Positions 1 through 6,012 of a DNA stretch of 9,469 nt are shown here, piece after piece. The stretch spans positions 1 through 9,469 of the forward strand of contig JALOMF010000127.1 of assembly GCA_025455635.1 (NCBI GenBank). The letters run 5' to 3'. The notes beneath the pieces were generated by a model. That model saw nothing but the letters and a program-made list of their open reading frames with translations. It had not been told where the DNA came from and did not search any database. The number at the start of each line of letters is the position of its first letter. Positions within the stretch are counted from its first letter, which is position 1. Both the position numbers and the translations under genes were made by a program. Source of the DNA: Saprospiraceae bacterium. GTDB taxonomy: Bacteria; Bacteroidota; Bacteroidia; Chitinophagales; Saprospiraceae.

Positions 1-212
1 GCTACAGTTATTCCATGACCGACCGCTGCCACGAGGGTAGGATAGAGTTCCTGAGCACTCCCCGCAGCTTCGGCAGTTTTGATGAAATGGCGGACGAGAA
101 CGCCTATTCCCGCATCCCGTTGGGCGTGCATTTTCGCATGGATGCCGAGGCTGGCGTTGACTTGGGGCACAAGGTTGGGAAGAAGGTGAATAGCCTGCCC
201 TGGAAGAAATAG
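1..212 (+). CDS. C-terminal end of a vanadium-dependent haloperoxidase / PAP2-type phosphatase (partial)
   Basis: The reading frame is open from the left edge (first full codon at base 3) and stops with TAG at 210-212, so only about the last 69 residues are visible. They contain ENAYSRIPLGVHFRMD. This fits the last active-site motif of vanadium haloperoxidases and related PAP2 acid phosphatases (Ser-Arg, then Gly-x-His), in which the Arg and His hold vanadate or phosphate. The closing residues (DLGHKVGKKV) fit the helix that usually ends these proteins. The Met at base 15 is internal, because homologous-looking sequence lies on both sides of it. Haloperoxidase, exported phosphoesterase and plain PAP2 phosphatase cannot be told apart from this tail. 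Two hairpins separate it from the NO-related genes, so it is probably a separate transcription unit. Confidence 0.72.
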   Translation, partial: YSYSMTDRCHEGRIEFLSTPRSFGSFDEMADENAYSRIPLGVHFRMDAEAGVDLGHKVGKKVNSLPWKK

Positions 213-244
213 CCACATAGGATTCAGACAGATTTTGATACCAA

Positions 245-282
245 GCTGGGTGGGTCCTTGTGGCTTGCCCAGCCTTTGTTTC
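245..282 (+). terminator. Candidate terminator of the haloperoxidase-type gene
   Basis: Bases 245-256 can pair with 262-273 around a 5-base loop. Six Watson-Crick pairs (GCTGGG/CCCAGC) at the base continue into a mixed stretch with several G-U pairs, followed by the T-rich CTTTGTTTC. The G-U pairs exist only in + strand RNA, which favours a role for rightward transcription, 32 bp after the stop at 212. The T-tract is interrupted, so this is a moderate call. Confidence 0.4.
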
Positions 283-327
283 AAAATCCAGAAAATATAG
301 TCTTTTAAACCCGAGTTCTAATAATTG

Positions 328-355
328 AAGAGGCGGCAAACTGTCGCCTCTTTTT
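328..355 (+). terminator. Strong intrinsic-terminator-like hairpin just before the first RIC gene (terminator or attenuator)
   Basis: AAGAGGCG (328-335) is the exact reverse complement of CGCCTCTT (345-352). A G-U pair and a C-G pair extend the stem inward, leaving a 5-base loop, and the right arm runs into TTTTT (351-355). This is a textbook Rho-independent terminator. It ends only 18 bases before the ATG at 374, leaving no room for a promoter between the two. It therefore lies in the leader of the RIC gene and may act as an attenuator, or it is a terminator that the RIC transcript must read through. Confidence 0.65.
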
Positions 356-373
356 CAGCACTCGAATTTCAGC

Positions 374-1138
374 ATGAATAACTTGCTTGAAACTTCCTTA
401 GCAGAACAGGTCGGCAAGCACCCCACTGCCGCTGCGGTCTTTGAGAAATACCAGCTCGGCTTTTGCTGCAATGACAAGTATAAGCTGATAAATGCTTGCC
501 AAGCCCACGGCTTGGATGCCACCGCCGTCACAATGGAATTGGAAGATGCCTTCTCGAAGCGGGAAGCCCCACAGATACCCTACCTTAAATACAAGCCCCT
601 AGACGAACTGGCAGACTATATCGTTGAGCGCCACCACAACTACGTCCGAGAGATGATTCCCCGACTCTTGGCAATTACCAAAAGGATGGCAGAACGACAT
701 GGCGAAGGCAATCCCGATTTGGTGAAAATCGCAGGGCTATGGGAAATGGTTGCCGAGAAAATGACCTTGTATATGTTCAAGGAAGAGCGCGACTTATTCC
801 CTTATATAAAGCGATTGGTTCAGGCTAAAAGGACGCGTGACCCTTGGTTGTTTCCACGCTACCCTTTTGTTTCCGCTGCCATCCAGTCCATGGAAAATGA
901 GCATGACGAAGTTGGCGGTTTGATGCAAGAAATAAGGGACCTGAGCAACAACTACACCCCACCACCCGGTGCCTGCACGGCCCACCGCTTGTGCTTCCAT
1001 GAGTTGAAGGAGTTCGAGGAGGACTTCCAACGTCATGTTCACTTGGAAAATCACCTGCTTTTTCCCGGTGCGAAGGAACTGGAACCTGCTGCGCTTACTG
1101 GATTCGTAATGGAAAAGGTGGCGGGCGGCGCTCAATAG
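374..1138 (+). CDS. ric: RIC/YtfE/ScdA-family di-iron Fe-S cluster repair protein, with one His ligand replaced by Tyr
   Basis: 254 residues, the usual size for the family. RIC (YtfE, ScdA, DnrN) proteins are cytoplasmic and help restore Fe-S clusters damaged by NO or oxidants. The N-terminal ScdA_N domain (about 1-65) carries GFCC with C31-C32, plus C42. The hemerythrin-like domain (about 75-235) has HH at 87-88, E137 in KEERDLFPYI, H177 in ENEHDE, and H221/E225 in HVHLENHLLFP. The second helix normally reads HMxKEExxLFP, but here it reads YMFKEERDLFP: Y133 (TAT at 770-772) takes the place of the His that is ligand H129 in E. coli YtfE. The paralogue at 3733 keeps that His. The di-iron site may be altered, mononuclear, or Tyr-ligated. 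The ATG at 374 places the FCC motif at the family's normal distance. The next gene follows 75 bp on in the same direction and may be co-transcribed. Confidence 0.9.
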   Translation: MNNLLETSLAEQVGKHPTAAAVFEKYQLGFCCNDKYKLINACQAHGLDATAVTMELEDAFSKREAPQIPYLKYKPLDELADYIVERHHNYVREMIPRLLAITKRMAERHGEGNPDLVKIAGLWEMVAEKMTLYMFKEERDLFPYIKRLVQAKRTRDPWLFPRYPFVSAAIQSMENEHDEVGGLMQEIRDLSNNYTPPPGACTAHRLCFHELKEFEEDFQRHVHLENHLLFPGAKELEPAALTGFVMEKVAGGAQ

Positions 1139-1213
1139 AATTCAAATTTAGCGGTATATGGGGGTCAAATAATATCGTTTTTCAGCTCATTGCCGTCACT
1201 GATAATCAAACGT

Positions 1214-3031
1214 ATGTTCAAACCACTGTTGCACAAATTCCATATCCCCGTCATGGGGATTGGCTTCACCATTGATACACCGATTAAGATTGCCCGCTTT
1301 GGCATCTCCTCCGTCTTATCCATTGTGGAGGATGAATTGATTGAGCAAATGCGGGAATTCCATTGCCGGAAAGCAAGCGAGGAATATGTTCCCATAAAAA
1401 CAGGGGACGAAGATTGGCGGGCAAGGCGCATCACCGCTTACCTGAACCTTGTCCACCGCATCGTGAAACAGCAAACCGAGGAGTTGCGTCAGCTTCCCTT
1501 CGAGCCTGGTTCGGAAATATTGAAGTTTTTCGAGCTGCTGCCCGATGATTCTCCTGCAAAAAAGATATTCACGGCAATGATGGAAATGGAGGGAGGAAAC
1601 GCCAAGAAATTGCTACAAAAACAGTTGCGCAGCTTTATTGAAGCAGGCTCCATTGATGTCAATATCATGTCGAAATTGGACAGGGTGAACTATGCAAAAA
1701 ATGGTGAGCCACTGCCAACCGAATATTCGGATGGACATGCTGCATTGCGGGGTTTTGCCAATAGTGAATTAAATGGTGCGGTCATATTTTCCGCAGGTTT
1801 CAATCCCCGTTTGTATGCTTATTTGGAATCCTTCCCCGATTTTTTGCCAGATACTGATGGGGCATTTAAAAAGAAGATAATCCTCAAGGTCAGCGACTAC
1901 CGCTCTGCCCTCACGCAAGGAAAACTCTTGGCCAAGAAGGGGCTTTGGGTGTCGGAATTCAGGATTGAATCGGGGCTGAACTGCGGCGGCCATGCCTTTG
2001 CCACCGATGGCTTGCTGCTCGGCCCCATTCTCGAAGAATTTAAAAACAACCGCCCAGCACTCGGCTTGGAATTGATGGAGCTATGCAACCATGCACTGGT
2101 GGCGAAGGGATTTGAACCCTTCGTTGCACCGCCAGAAATCCGGCTCACCGTACAGGGCGGAATCGGCACAGCGAGTGAAAATGATTTCCTGCTGGACTAT
2201 TACGAGGCAGACAGCACCGGCTGGGGAAGCCCGTTTTTATTGGTTCCCGAAGCCACCGAGGTGGACGAGGAAACCCTGCAACAATTGGCCACCGCCAAAA
2301 AGGAGGATTATTATTTGAGCAGTGCTTCCCCCCTCGGCATCCCGTTCAATAATTTCAGGAATAGCACCTCGGAAGTGCAGCGCAAGGCTCGCATCGCTAA
2401 GGGAAGGCCCGGCAGCCCGTGCTATAAAAAATTCCTTTCGTCCAATACCGAGTTCACGGAAGTGCCCATTTGCACCGCCTCCCGGCAATACCAAGAACTG
2501 AAAATAAAACAATTAAAAGAAAAAGACCTCCCTGCCGATTTATATGAAAAGGAGTACGACAACATCGTGGCGAAAGAGTGCCTCTGCGAAGGGCTTGGCG
2601 CTTCGGCGCTCCTAAAAGAAGGACTTCCGCCTTCGCACAAACTCACTGCCGTGGCTATATGTCCCGGGCCGAATCTCGCTTATTTCTCCGGTATATTTTC
2701 CCTAAAGCAGATGGTTGACCATATATATGGACGAATTAATGTCCTGAATTCCGAGCGCCGACCAAATATGTTCATAAACGAGCTTGTCCTATACCTAGAT
2801 TATTTAAAAAACGAGTCGGGTAAATATATGGATAACGCCACGACCCAACAATCCCGGTATTTACGGACTTTTCAAACCAATTTAATGTCAGGCATTGCCT
2901 ATTACAGGAATTTGGCCGCTGGTATTAAACAGGGGGCTGGGTCTTTTTTGAAAGATATGAAGGAGGATTTGAGGGTTGTGGAAGGGGTGCTTTTGAATAT
3001 TCCGATTCCCGTAGCAGAGGGAGGTAAATAA
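1214..3031 (+). CDS. Conserved-looking protein of unknown function, possible FMN-binding TIM barrel (nitronate monooxygenase-like) with Cys-rich C-terminal part
   Basis: 605 residues from the first in-frame ATG; the frame is open further upstream and a TTG at 1190 would add 8 residues. I do not recognise a named family with certainty. The N-terminus (IPVMGIGFTIDTPIKIARFGI, split here as residues 11-31), GLNCGGHAFATDG (254-266) and VQGGIGTASENDF (313-325), followed by GWGSPFLLVPEA, recall the strand ends, EAGGH-type motif and phosphate-binding AGGI segment of nitronate monooxygenase/FMN TIM barrels. This resemblance is an inference, not an established match. The C-terminal third holds five cysteines (C403, C420, C456, C458, C483), including CLC, that could bind a metal or Fe-S cluster. 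There are no membrane segments and no signal peptide, so it is probably cytoplasmic. It lies 75 bp after a RIC gene inside an NO-stress neighbourhood, which suggests a redox role such as removal of nitro compounds or Fe-S handling. Confidence 0.6.
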   Translation: MFKPLLHKFHIPVMGIGFTIDTPIKIARFGISSVLSIVEDELIEQMREFHCRKASEEYVPIKTGDEDWRARRITAYLNLVHRIVKQQTEELRQLPFEPGSEILKFFELLPDDSPAKKIFTAMMEMEGGNAKKLLQKQLRSFIEAGSIDVNIMSKLDRVNYAKNGEPLPTEYSDGHAALRGFANSELNGAVIFSAGFNPRLYAYLESFPDFLPDTDGAFKKKIILKVSDYRSALTQGKLLAKKGLWVSEFRIESGLNCGGHAFATDGLLLGPILEEFKNNRPALGLELMELCNHALVAKGFEPFVAPPEIRLTVQGGIGTASENDFLLDYYEADSTGWGSPFLLVPEATEVDEETLQQLATAKKEDYYLSSASPLGIPFNNFRNSTSEVQRKARIAKGRPGSPCYKKFLSSNTEFTEVPICTASRQYQELKIKQLKEKDLPADLYEKEYDNIVAKECLCEGLGASALLKEGLPPSHKLTAVAICPGPNLAYFSGIFSLKQMVDHIYGRINVLNSERRPNMFINELVLYLDYLKNESGKYMDNATTQQSRYLRTFQTNLMSGIAYYRNLAAGIKQGAGSFLKDMKEDLRVVEGVLLNIPIPVAEGGK

Positions 3032-3059
3032 AAGTAGCACAGTTTAGCACCACATCCAA

Positions 3060-3092
3060 CCGAACGTCGTGCGGCTCGCACTGCTCGTTCGG
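3060..3092 (+). terminator. Two-tier inverted repeat downstream of the 605-aa gene, probable terminator
   Basis: The outer arms CCGAACG (3060-3066) and CGTTCGG (3086-3092) enclose a small internal bulge and an inner hairpin GTGCG-GCT-CGCAC (3069-3081). All twelve pairs are Watson-Crick, so it can fold on either strand. It lies 28 bp after the stop at 3031 and is followed by CTGTTCGTCCTTTTGTCC, which is T-rich but interrupted. A terminator for the upstream gene is the simplest reading; a short repeat-family element is an alternative. Confidence 0.45.
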
Positions 3093-3140
3093 CTGTTCGT
3101 CCTTTTGTCCTTATTTGGTAAAATTAGGGTCGAATCCTTA

Positions 3141-3172
3141 TTTTAAATCGGATAAATTTATCCGATTTAAAA
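3141..3172. promoter_or_regulatory. Perfect 32-bp palindrome, probable operator of the Rrf2-family regulator
   Basis: TTTTAAATCGGATAAA (3141-3156) is followed directly by its exact reverse complement (3157-3172), with no mismatch and no spacer. The core, ATCGGATAAATTTATCCGAT, has the same layout as known NsrR operators: AT-rich centre and symmetrical arms. It ends 9 bp before the -7 box at 3182, so its right arm covers the region where the -33 contact should lie. This position suits repression. The Rrf2 gene starts 71 bp further on, which points to autoregulation together with the RIC and hemerythrin genes behind it. Confidence 0.75.
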
Positions 3173-3181
3173 AACTTGCCT

Positions 3182-3189
3182 TACCTTTG
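3182..3189 (+). promoter_or_regulatory. Bacteroidota-type -7 promoter box of the Rrf2-RIC-hemerythrin unit
   Basis: TACCTTTG matches the Bacteroidota -7 consensus TAnnTTTG at every fixed base. Transcription would begin near 3195, giving a leader of about 50 bases to the ATG at 3244. No clear TTG-type -33 box is visible; its expected place lies inside the right arm of the palindrome at 3141-3172. Confidence 0.6.
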
Positions 3190-3243
3190 CCTTTGAAAGG
3201 AGAAACTGAATGTCCAGTTTTCCATTTTCAAATACAAAAACCC

Positions 3244-3678
3244 ATGTTTTCAAAAGCCTGCGAATACGCCATCCGAGCAACCCTGCTCATCGCCACCCAC
3301 TCACTGGAAGGCAGCCGGGTGAGCGTGAAGGACATCGCTGAAGACACTGGTTCGCCCGTTGCTTTCACCGGGAAGATTTTGCAGCAATTGACAAGGGGCG
3401 GCATCGTCCGCTCGGTGCAGGGGGTGCATGGTGGCTTTGAAATCGGGCGCAAGGAAATGGAGAGAACCCGCCTCAGCGAAATCGTCACAACCATTGACGG
3501 CGACCATATTTTCACCGGTTGCGGGCTAGGCCTCCGTGCCTGCAACGCACTGAAACCCTGCCCCATGCACGAGCGCTTTGCCGCTGTGCGGAACGAACTT
3601 AAAGCCATGCTGGAAGAGACGACCGTGCTGGAACTCGCACTCGGGCTGAAGGACGGCAGCACTTTTTTGAAAAGGTAA
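3244..3678 (+). CDS. Rrf2-family Fe-S cluster transcriptional regulator (NsrR/IscR-like)
   Basis: 144 residues, typical of Rrf2 regulators. The protein opens with MFSKACEYAIRATLLIA, the standard start of the winged-helix domain, so the ATG at 3244 is preferred over the in-frame upstream extension from 3115, which would run through the operator and promoter. The recognition helix and wing lie in about residues 27-68, with GVHGGFEIGR typical of the wing. C93, C100 and C106 (C-x6-C-x5-C) are the expected [2Fe-2S] or [4Fe-4S] ligands. CPMH places H109 three residues after the last Cys, as in IscR, where that His is the fourth ligand. NsrR senses NO and IscR senses cluster status; the RIC and hemerythrin genes behind it favour an NO- or damage-sensing role. 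It is the first gene of the cluster and probably represses itself at the palindrome upstream. Confidence 0.9.
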   Translation: MFSKACEYAIRATLLIATHSLEGSRVSVKDIAEDTGSPVAFTGKILQQLTRGGIVRSVQGVHGGFEIGRKEMERTRLSEIVTTIDGDHIFTGCGLGLRACNALKPCPMHERFAAVRNELKAMLEETTVLELALGLKDGSTFLKR

Positions 3679-3732
3679 AATTTTTTAACTCAAAATGGGA
3701 CTTTTTTGTCCTGTTTTTCAATCATAAAAAAA

Positions 3733-4446
3733 ATGAACATCAATCAAAATCAGACCATCGGCGAAACCGTCGCCCAAGACTACCGCACCGCCTCCGTTTT
3801 CCAATCGCACGGGATTGACTTTTGCTGCAAGGGCGGGCGCACCATCAGCGAAGTTTGCGAAAACAAGCAACTCAAGGCGGATGTACTCCTGCAAGAACTC
3901 CACTCGGCCACCGCCACCAGCGAGGCCACCGCTGCCGACTACCGTACCTGGCCCCTCGACCTGCTGGCCGATTATGTGGAGAAAAAGCACCACCGCTACG
4001 TCACAGCCAAATTGCCGGAACTGACACAATACCTGAGCAAACTCTGCAAGGTACACGGTGAGCGCCACCCCGAACTGATTGAAATCAGGGACGAGTTTGC
4101 CCATGTCTCCAACGAACTGACTTCGCACATGCAGAAAGAGGAAATGATATTGTTTCCGTTCGTGCGGAAATTGGCTACCGAAAAGCACCCCGGCTTACCG
4201 CCGTTCGGCACCGTCGAAAACCCCATCCGCATGATGATGGAGGAGCATACAGTGGAAGGTGACCGCCTCGCAAAAATCTCGGAACTCAGCAACCAGTACA
4301 CTGCACCGGAGGACGGCTGCACGACCTACCGGGTGGCGTTCGCCATGCTGCGGGAATTTGAGGAAGACCTCCACCTGCACATCCATTTGGAGAACAACAT
4401 CATGTTCCCCCGTGCCATCGAACTGGAAAAGCACCTAGCAAACTGA
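3733..4446 (+). CDS. ric: RIC/YtfE/ScdA-family di-iron Fe-S cluster repair protein (complete ligand set)
   Basis: 237 residues from ATG 3733; a TTG at 3706 would add nine residues that do not look like the family. The ScdA_N domain carries DFCC (C31, C32) and C42. The hemerythrin-like domain shows all expected iron ligands: H87 in KHHRYV, H132 and E136 in SHMQKEEMILFPF, H172 in EEHTVEGD, H216 and E220 in HIHLENNIMFP. It should therefore be a working di-iron protein that repairs Fe-S clusters after NO damage. It lies 54 bp after the Rrf2 regulator and 2 bp before the hemerythrin gene, so the three are very likely co-transcribed. It is clearly related to the protein at 374-1138 (the same Cys pair, a similar Tyr-Thr-Pro/Ala stretch before the third bundle helix, and HxHLENxxxFP), but the two have diverged substantially, so the duplication is old or one copy was acquired separately. 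Confidence 0.93.
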   Translation: MNINQNQTIGETVAQDYRTASVFQSHGIDFCCKGGRTISEVCENKQLKADVLLQELHSATATSEATAADYRTWPLDLLADYVEKKHHRYVTAKLPELTQYLSKLCKVHGERHPELIEIRDEFAHVSNELTSHMQKEEMILFPFVRKLATEKHPGLPPFGTVENPIRMMMEEHTVEGDRLAKISELSNQYTAPEDGCTTYRVAFAMLREFEEDLHLHIHLENNIMFPRAIELEKHLAN

Positions 4447-4448
4447 CC

Positions 4449-4916
4449 ATGAGCGACACCAAACCATTGAAGCGGCACGCCTCCCTCCAGCCATTGAGCA
4501 GGGAGCACCATCACGGGCTTTTGCTCGGCTGGAAAATCCGCACCGGACTTTCAAAAGGGGTGGCACTGGAAAGGATAAAAGCCTATTCGGACTGGTTTTT
4601 TGAAAACCACCTGCTGCCCCATTTTGAGGTGGAGGAGCGGCATATTTTCCCCGTCCTCGGCGACGAGGAGCACCCGATGGTCGAGCGGGCAATGCGAGAG
4701 CACCGCAGGCTGCGGCGGTTGTTTGCTGCCAACGAGGAGTTAGCCAAACATCTCAACCTGATTGAGGAAGAATTGACGGCGCATATCCGCTATGAGGAGC
4801 GGGAACTGTTCAACGAGGTGCAAAGGATGGCCACGCCCGAACAACTGGCGGAAGTGAAGGCCCTGCACCGGGGGCAGCCGTTTTTAGAGGAATGGGAGGA
4901 TAGGTTTTGGGAGTAG
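4449..4916 (+). CDS. Hemerythrin HHE-domain protein
   Basis: 155 residues forming a single four-helix hemerythrin-like domain without the ScdA_N cysteine domain. Probable iron ligands are a His in REHHHGL (20-22), H58 and E62 in HFEVEERHIFP, H85 in MREHRRLRRL, and H112 and E116 in AHIRYEERELF. Such proteins bind a di-iron centre and can handle O2 or NO or store iron; no specific substrate can be read from the sequence. The ATG lies 2 bp after the stop of the RIC gene, so translation is probably linked and the protein likely serves the same response. The stop at 4914-4916 lies 5 bp from the end of the convergent MarR gene, with no room for a separate terminator. Confidence 0.88.
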   Translation: MSDTKPLKRHASLQPLSREHHHGLLLGWKIRTGLSKGVALERIKAYSDWFFENHLLPHFEVEERHIFPVLGDEEHPMVERAMREHRRLRRLFAANEELAKHLNLIEEELTAHIRYEERELFNEVQRMATPEQLAEVKALHRGQPFLEEWEDRFWE

Positions 4917-4921
4917 TGATT

Positions 4922-5536
4922 TTACCCGATAACCACCTCATGCTCCGGGCAGTCCACCCGAAGTTCCGAGGCTTGCAGCGGGGTGTTCATCAGTTGGCAG
5001 AAATGGCTGTTGCCTTGGATGCGGTGGTGGGCGCAAGTATAGCACATGCGCTGCACCGTGATGACGCCTGCCCGGTTCAGGTGCTTGATTATACCGAGTA
5101 GATGGAGCAACAGATTGGCCTGGTCATCTTCGGAAAGTTGCTCGATGGGCGTTTGGATTTCCGATGAAAAATAAGAGGCCCGGCTGGCAAGCGCCCCGCC
5201 CTCAACAGTCAGTGAAAGGGAAAAGCTGCGCTGGTCGGCTGGGTCGGGTGTTTTAATCACCAAACCTTTAGACAATAGGGTTTTCACGGCATCGCTCACA
5301 GTGGCCTTGGTCATGTTGAACTCAGCTGCGAGATGGCCCACCTTCCGCTTTTCCCCATCGGGGTGGTGCAGCAAGAAAATGAGCAACTGCACCTGTAAGG
5401 GGCTAAGCCCCTCTGCCTTGCCCTCGTTCCACAGCAACACCCGGAACGCCTCGGAAATGCGCTCCAAGGCCACCACGACTTTGCTGCCCATGCTGCCCTG
5501 CTGGTGCGCCGTGTCGAATGCCGATTTTTTACTCAT
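4922..5536 (-). CDS. MarR-type winged-helix regulator with a four-cysteine C-terminal tail
   Basis: 204 residues, longer than the usual 140-160 of MarR proteins. The MarR core spans about 20-155; the helix-turn-helix and wing run from about 65 to 112 (VGHLAAEFNMTKATVSDAVK, then PADQRSFSLSLT). After the dimer helix comes a tail with C165 and C168 (MCYTC), C180 (HFC) and C196 (DCPEHE), also rich in His (H170, H171, H178, H199). This spacing suggests a zinc or Fe-S site, so the protein may sense metal, redox state or NO. Its ATG overlaps the stop of the DUF2024 gene (ATGA), making it the last gene of the protoglobin unit. It is the best local candidate to bind the palindrome at 6739-6763, which would make the unit self-regulating. 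Confidence 0.85.
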   Translation of the reverse strand: MSKKSAFDTAHQQGSMGSKVVVALERISEAFRVLLWNEGKAEGLSPLQVQLLIFLLHHPDGEKRKVGHLAAEFNMTKATVSDAVKTLLSKGLVIKTPDPADQRSFSLSLTVEGGALASRASYFSSEIQTPIEQLSEDDQANLLLHLLGIIKHLNRAGVITVQRMCYTCAHHRIQGNSHFCQLMNTPLQASELRVDCPEHEVVIG

Positions 5537-6012
5537 TGCATCATGGCTTTTAGTTCCGCCTCCGTTTTGCCCCGCAGGTCGGCGAAGCGGTACTGGGCAT
5601 AGTGCGCACGGAGGTGCATCACCAAATCACGCCGGGTGGGGTTGGCTGGCAGGGCTGCGGGGATATCGTCCATTTCGAGGATATAATAGCCCCTTGCCTG
5701 TATGGCTGCCTTGACATCAGCCCCTGCGTCCTCAACGTGGCAGAAACGGCATTCCTCGGTGTCCAACCTGGCGCTCGACTCGTTTTTAGTGGCAAGGTAT
5801 TCCTTCCCGTACTGGTGTATGGCGAGGGCATCTTTGAGGGTGGAGGGCACGAGTATGTCGAAGTGCATCACGCTGCCGTCCCGTTTTTTCACGTATGTGT
5901 CCCAGACTGCTACGCTCATTTTTGATGTATTTTTTGATGGTGAAACAGATGGTGATTGCCCCGCAGCGGAAAGTCCATATAGGGCGAAGATAAGCAGGAG
6001 AAACGTTCTCAT
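5533..6012 (-). CDS. DUF2024-family protein with signal peptide and CxxCH motif
   Basis: 159 residues. Residues 33-115 look like DUF2024: VAVWDTYVKKRDGSVMHFDI, a central helix, EECRFCHVE and RGYYILEMD. The function of DUF2024 is unknown. Two things are unusual. First, residues 1-19 (MRTFLLLIFALYGLSAAGQ) read as a signal peptide, followed by a Ser/Pro/Lys linker; the family is normally about 85-90 residues and cytoplasmic. Second, CRFCH (88-92) is a formal CxxCH haem c attachment motif, which would matter if the protein is exported. The last 40 residues (PTRRDLVMHLRAHY onward) extend beyond the family's usual end. The start at 6012 is supported by its ATGA overlap with the stop of the miniprotein gene; an internal ATG at 5919 would give a plain cytoplasmic form. 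Its own stop overlaps the MarR start. Confidence 0.78.
   Translation of the reverse strand: MRTFLLLIFALYGLSAAGQSPSVSPSKNTSKMSVAVWDTYVKKRDGSVMHFDILVPSTLKDALAIHQYGKEYLATKNESSARLDTEECRFCHVEDAGADVKAAIQARGYYILEMDDIPAALPANPTRRDLVMHLRAHYAQYRFADLRGKTEAELKAMMQ

Noticed and set aside
1190..1213. TTG start for the 605-aa gene, adding eight residues
   Set aside because: The frame is open upstream, but the first ATG (1214) gives a plausible N-terminus just before the conserved-looking HIPVMGIGF; not excluded outright.
3035..3050. Direct repeat TAGCAC spaced by four bases
   Set aside because: Six bases is too short to be meaningful, and no other copies are nearby.
3115..3243. Upstream extension of the Rrf2 gene
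   Set aside because: It would translate through the palindrome and -7 box, and the Rrf2 domain begins exactly at MFSKACEYAIRA (3244).
3228..3662. 144-codon open frame on the - strand
   Set aside because: It is a mirror of the Rrf2 gene with a Ser-rich sequence and no domain.
3697..3712. GGGAC-T6-GTCCT mini-hairpin between the Rrf2 and RIC genes
   Set aside because: The stem has only four pairs plus one G-U, too weak to be called a terminator.
3706..3732. TTG start for the second RIC gene
   Set aside because: The nine extra residues come from T/A-rich spacer and do not resemble the family; ATG 3733 fits.
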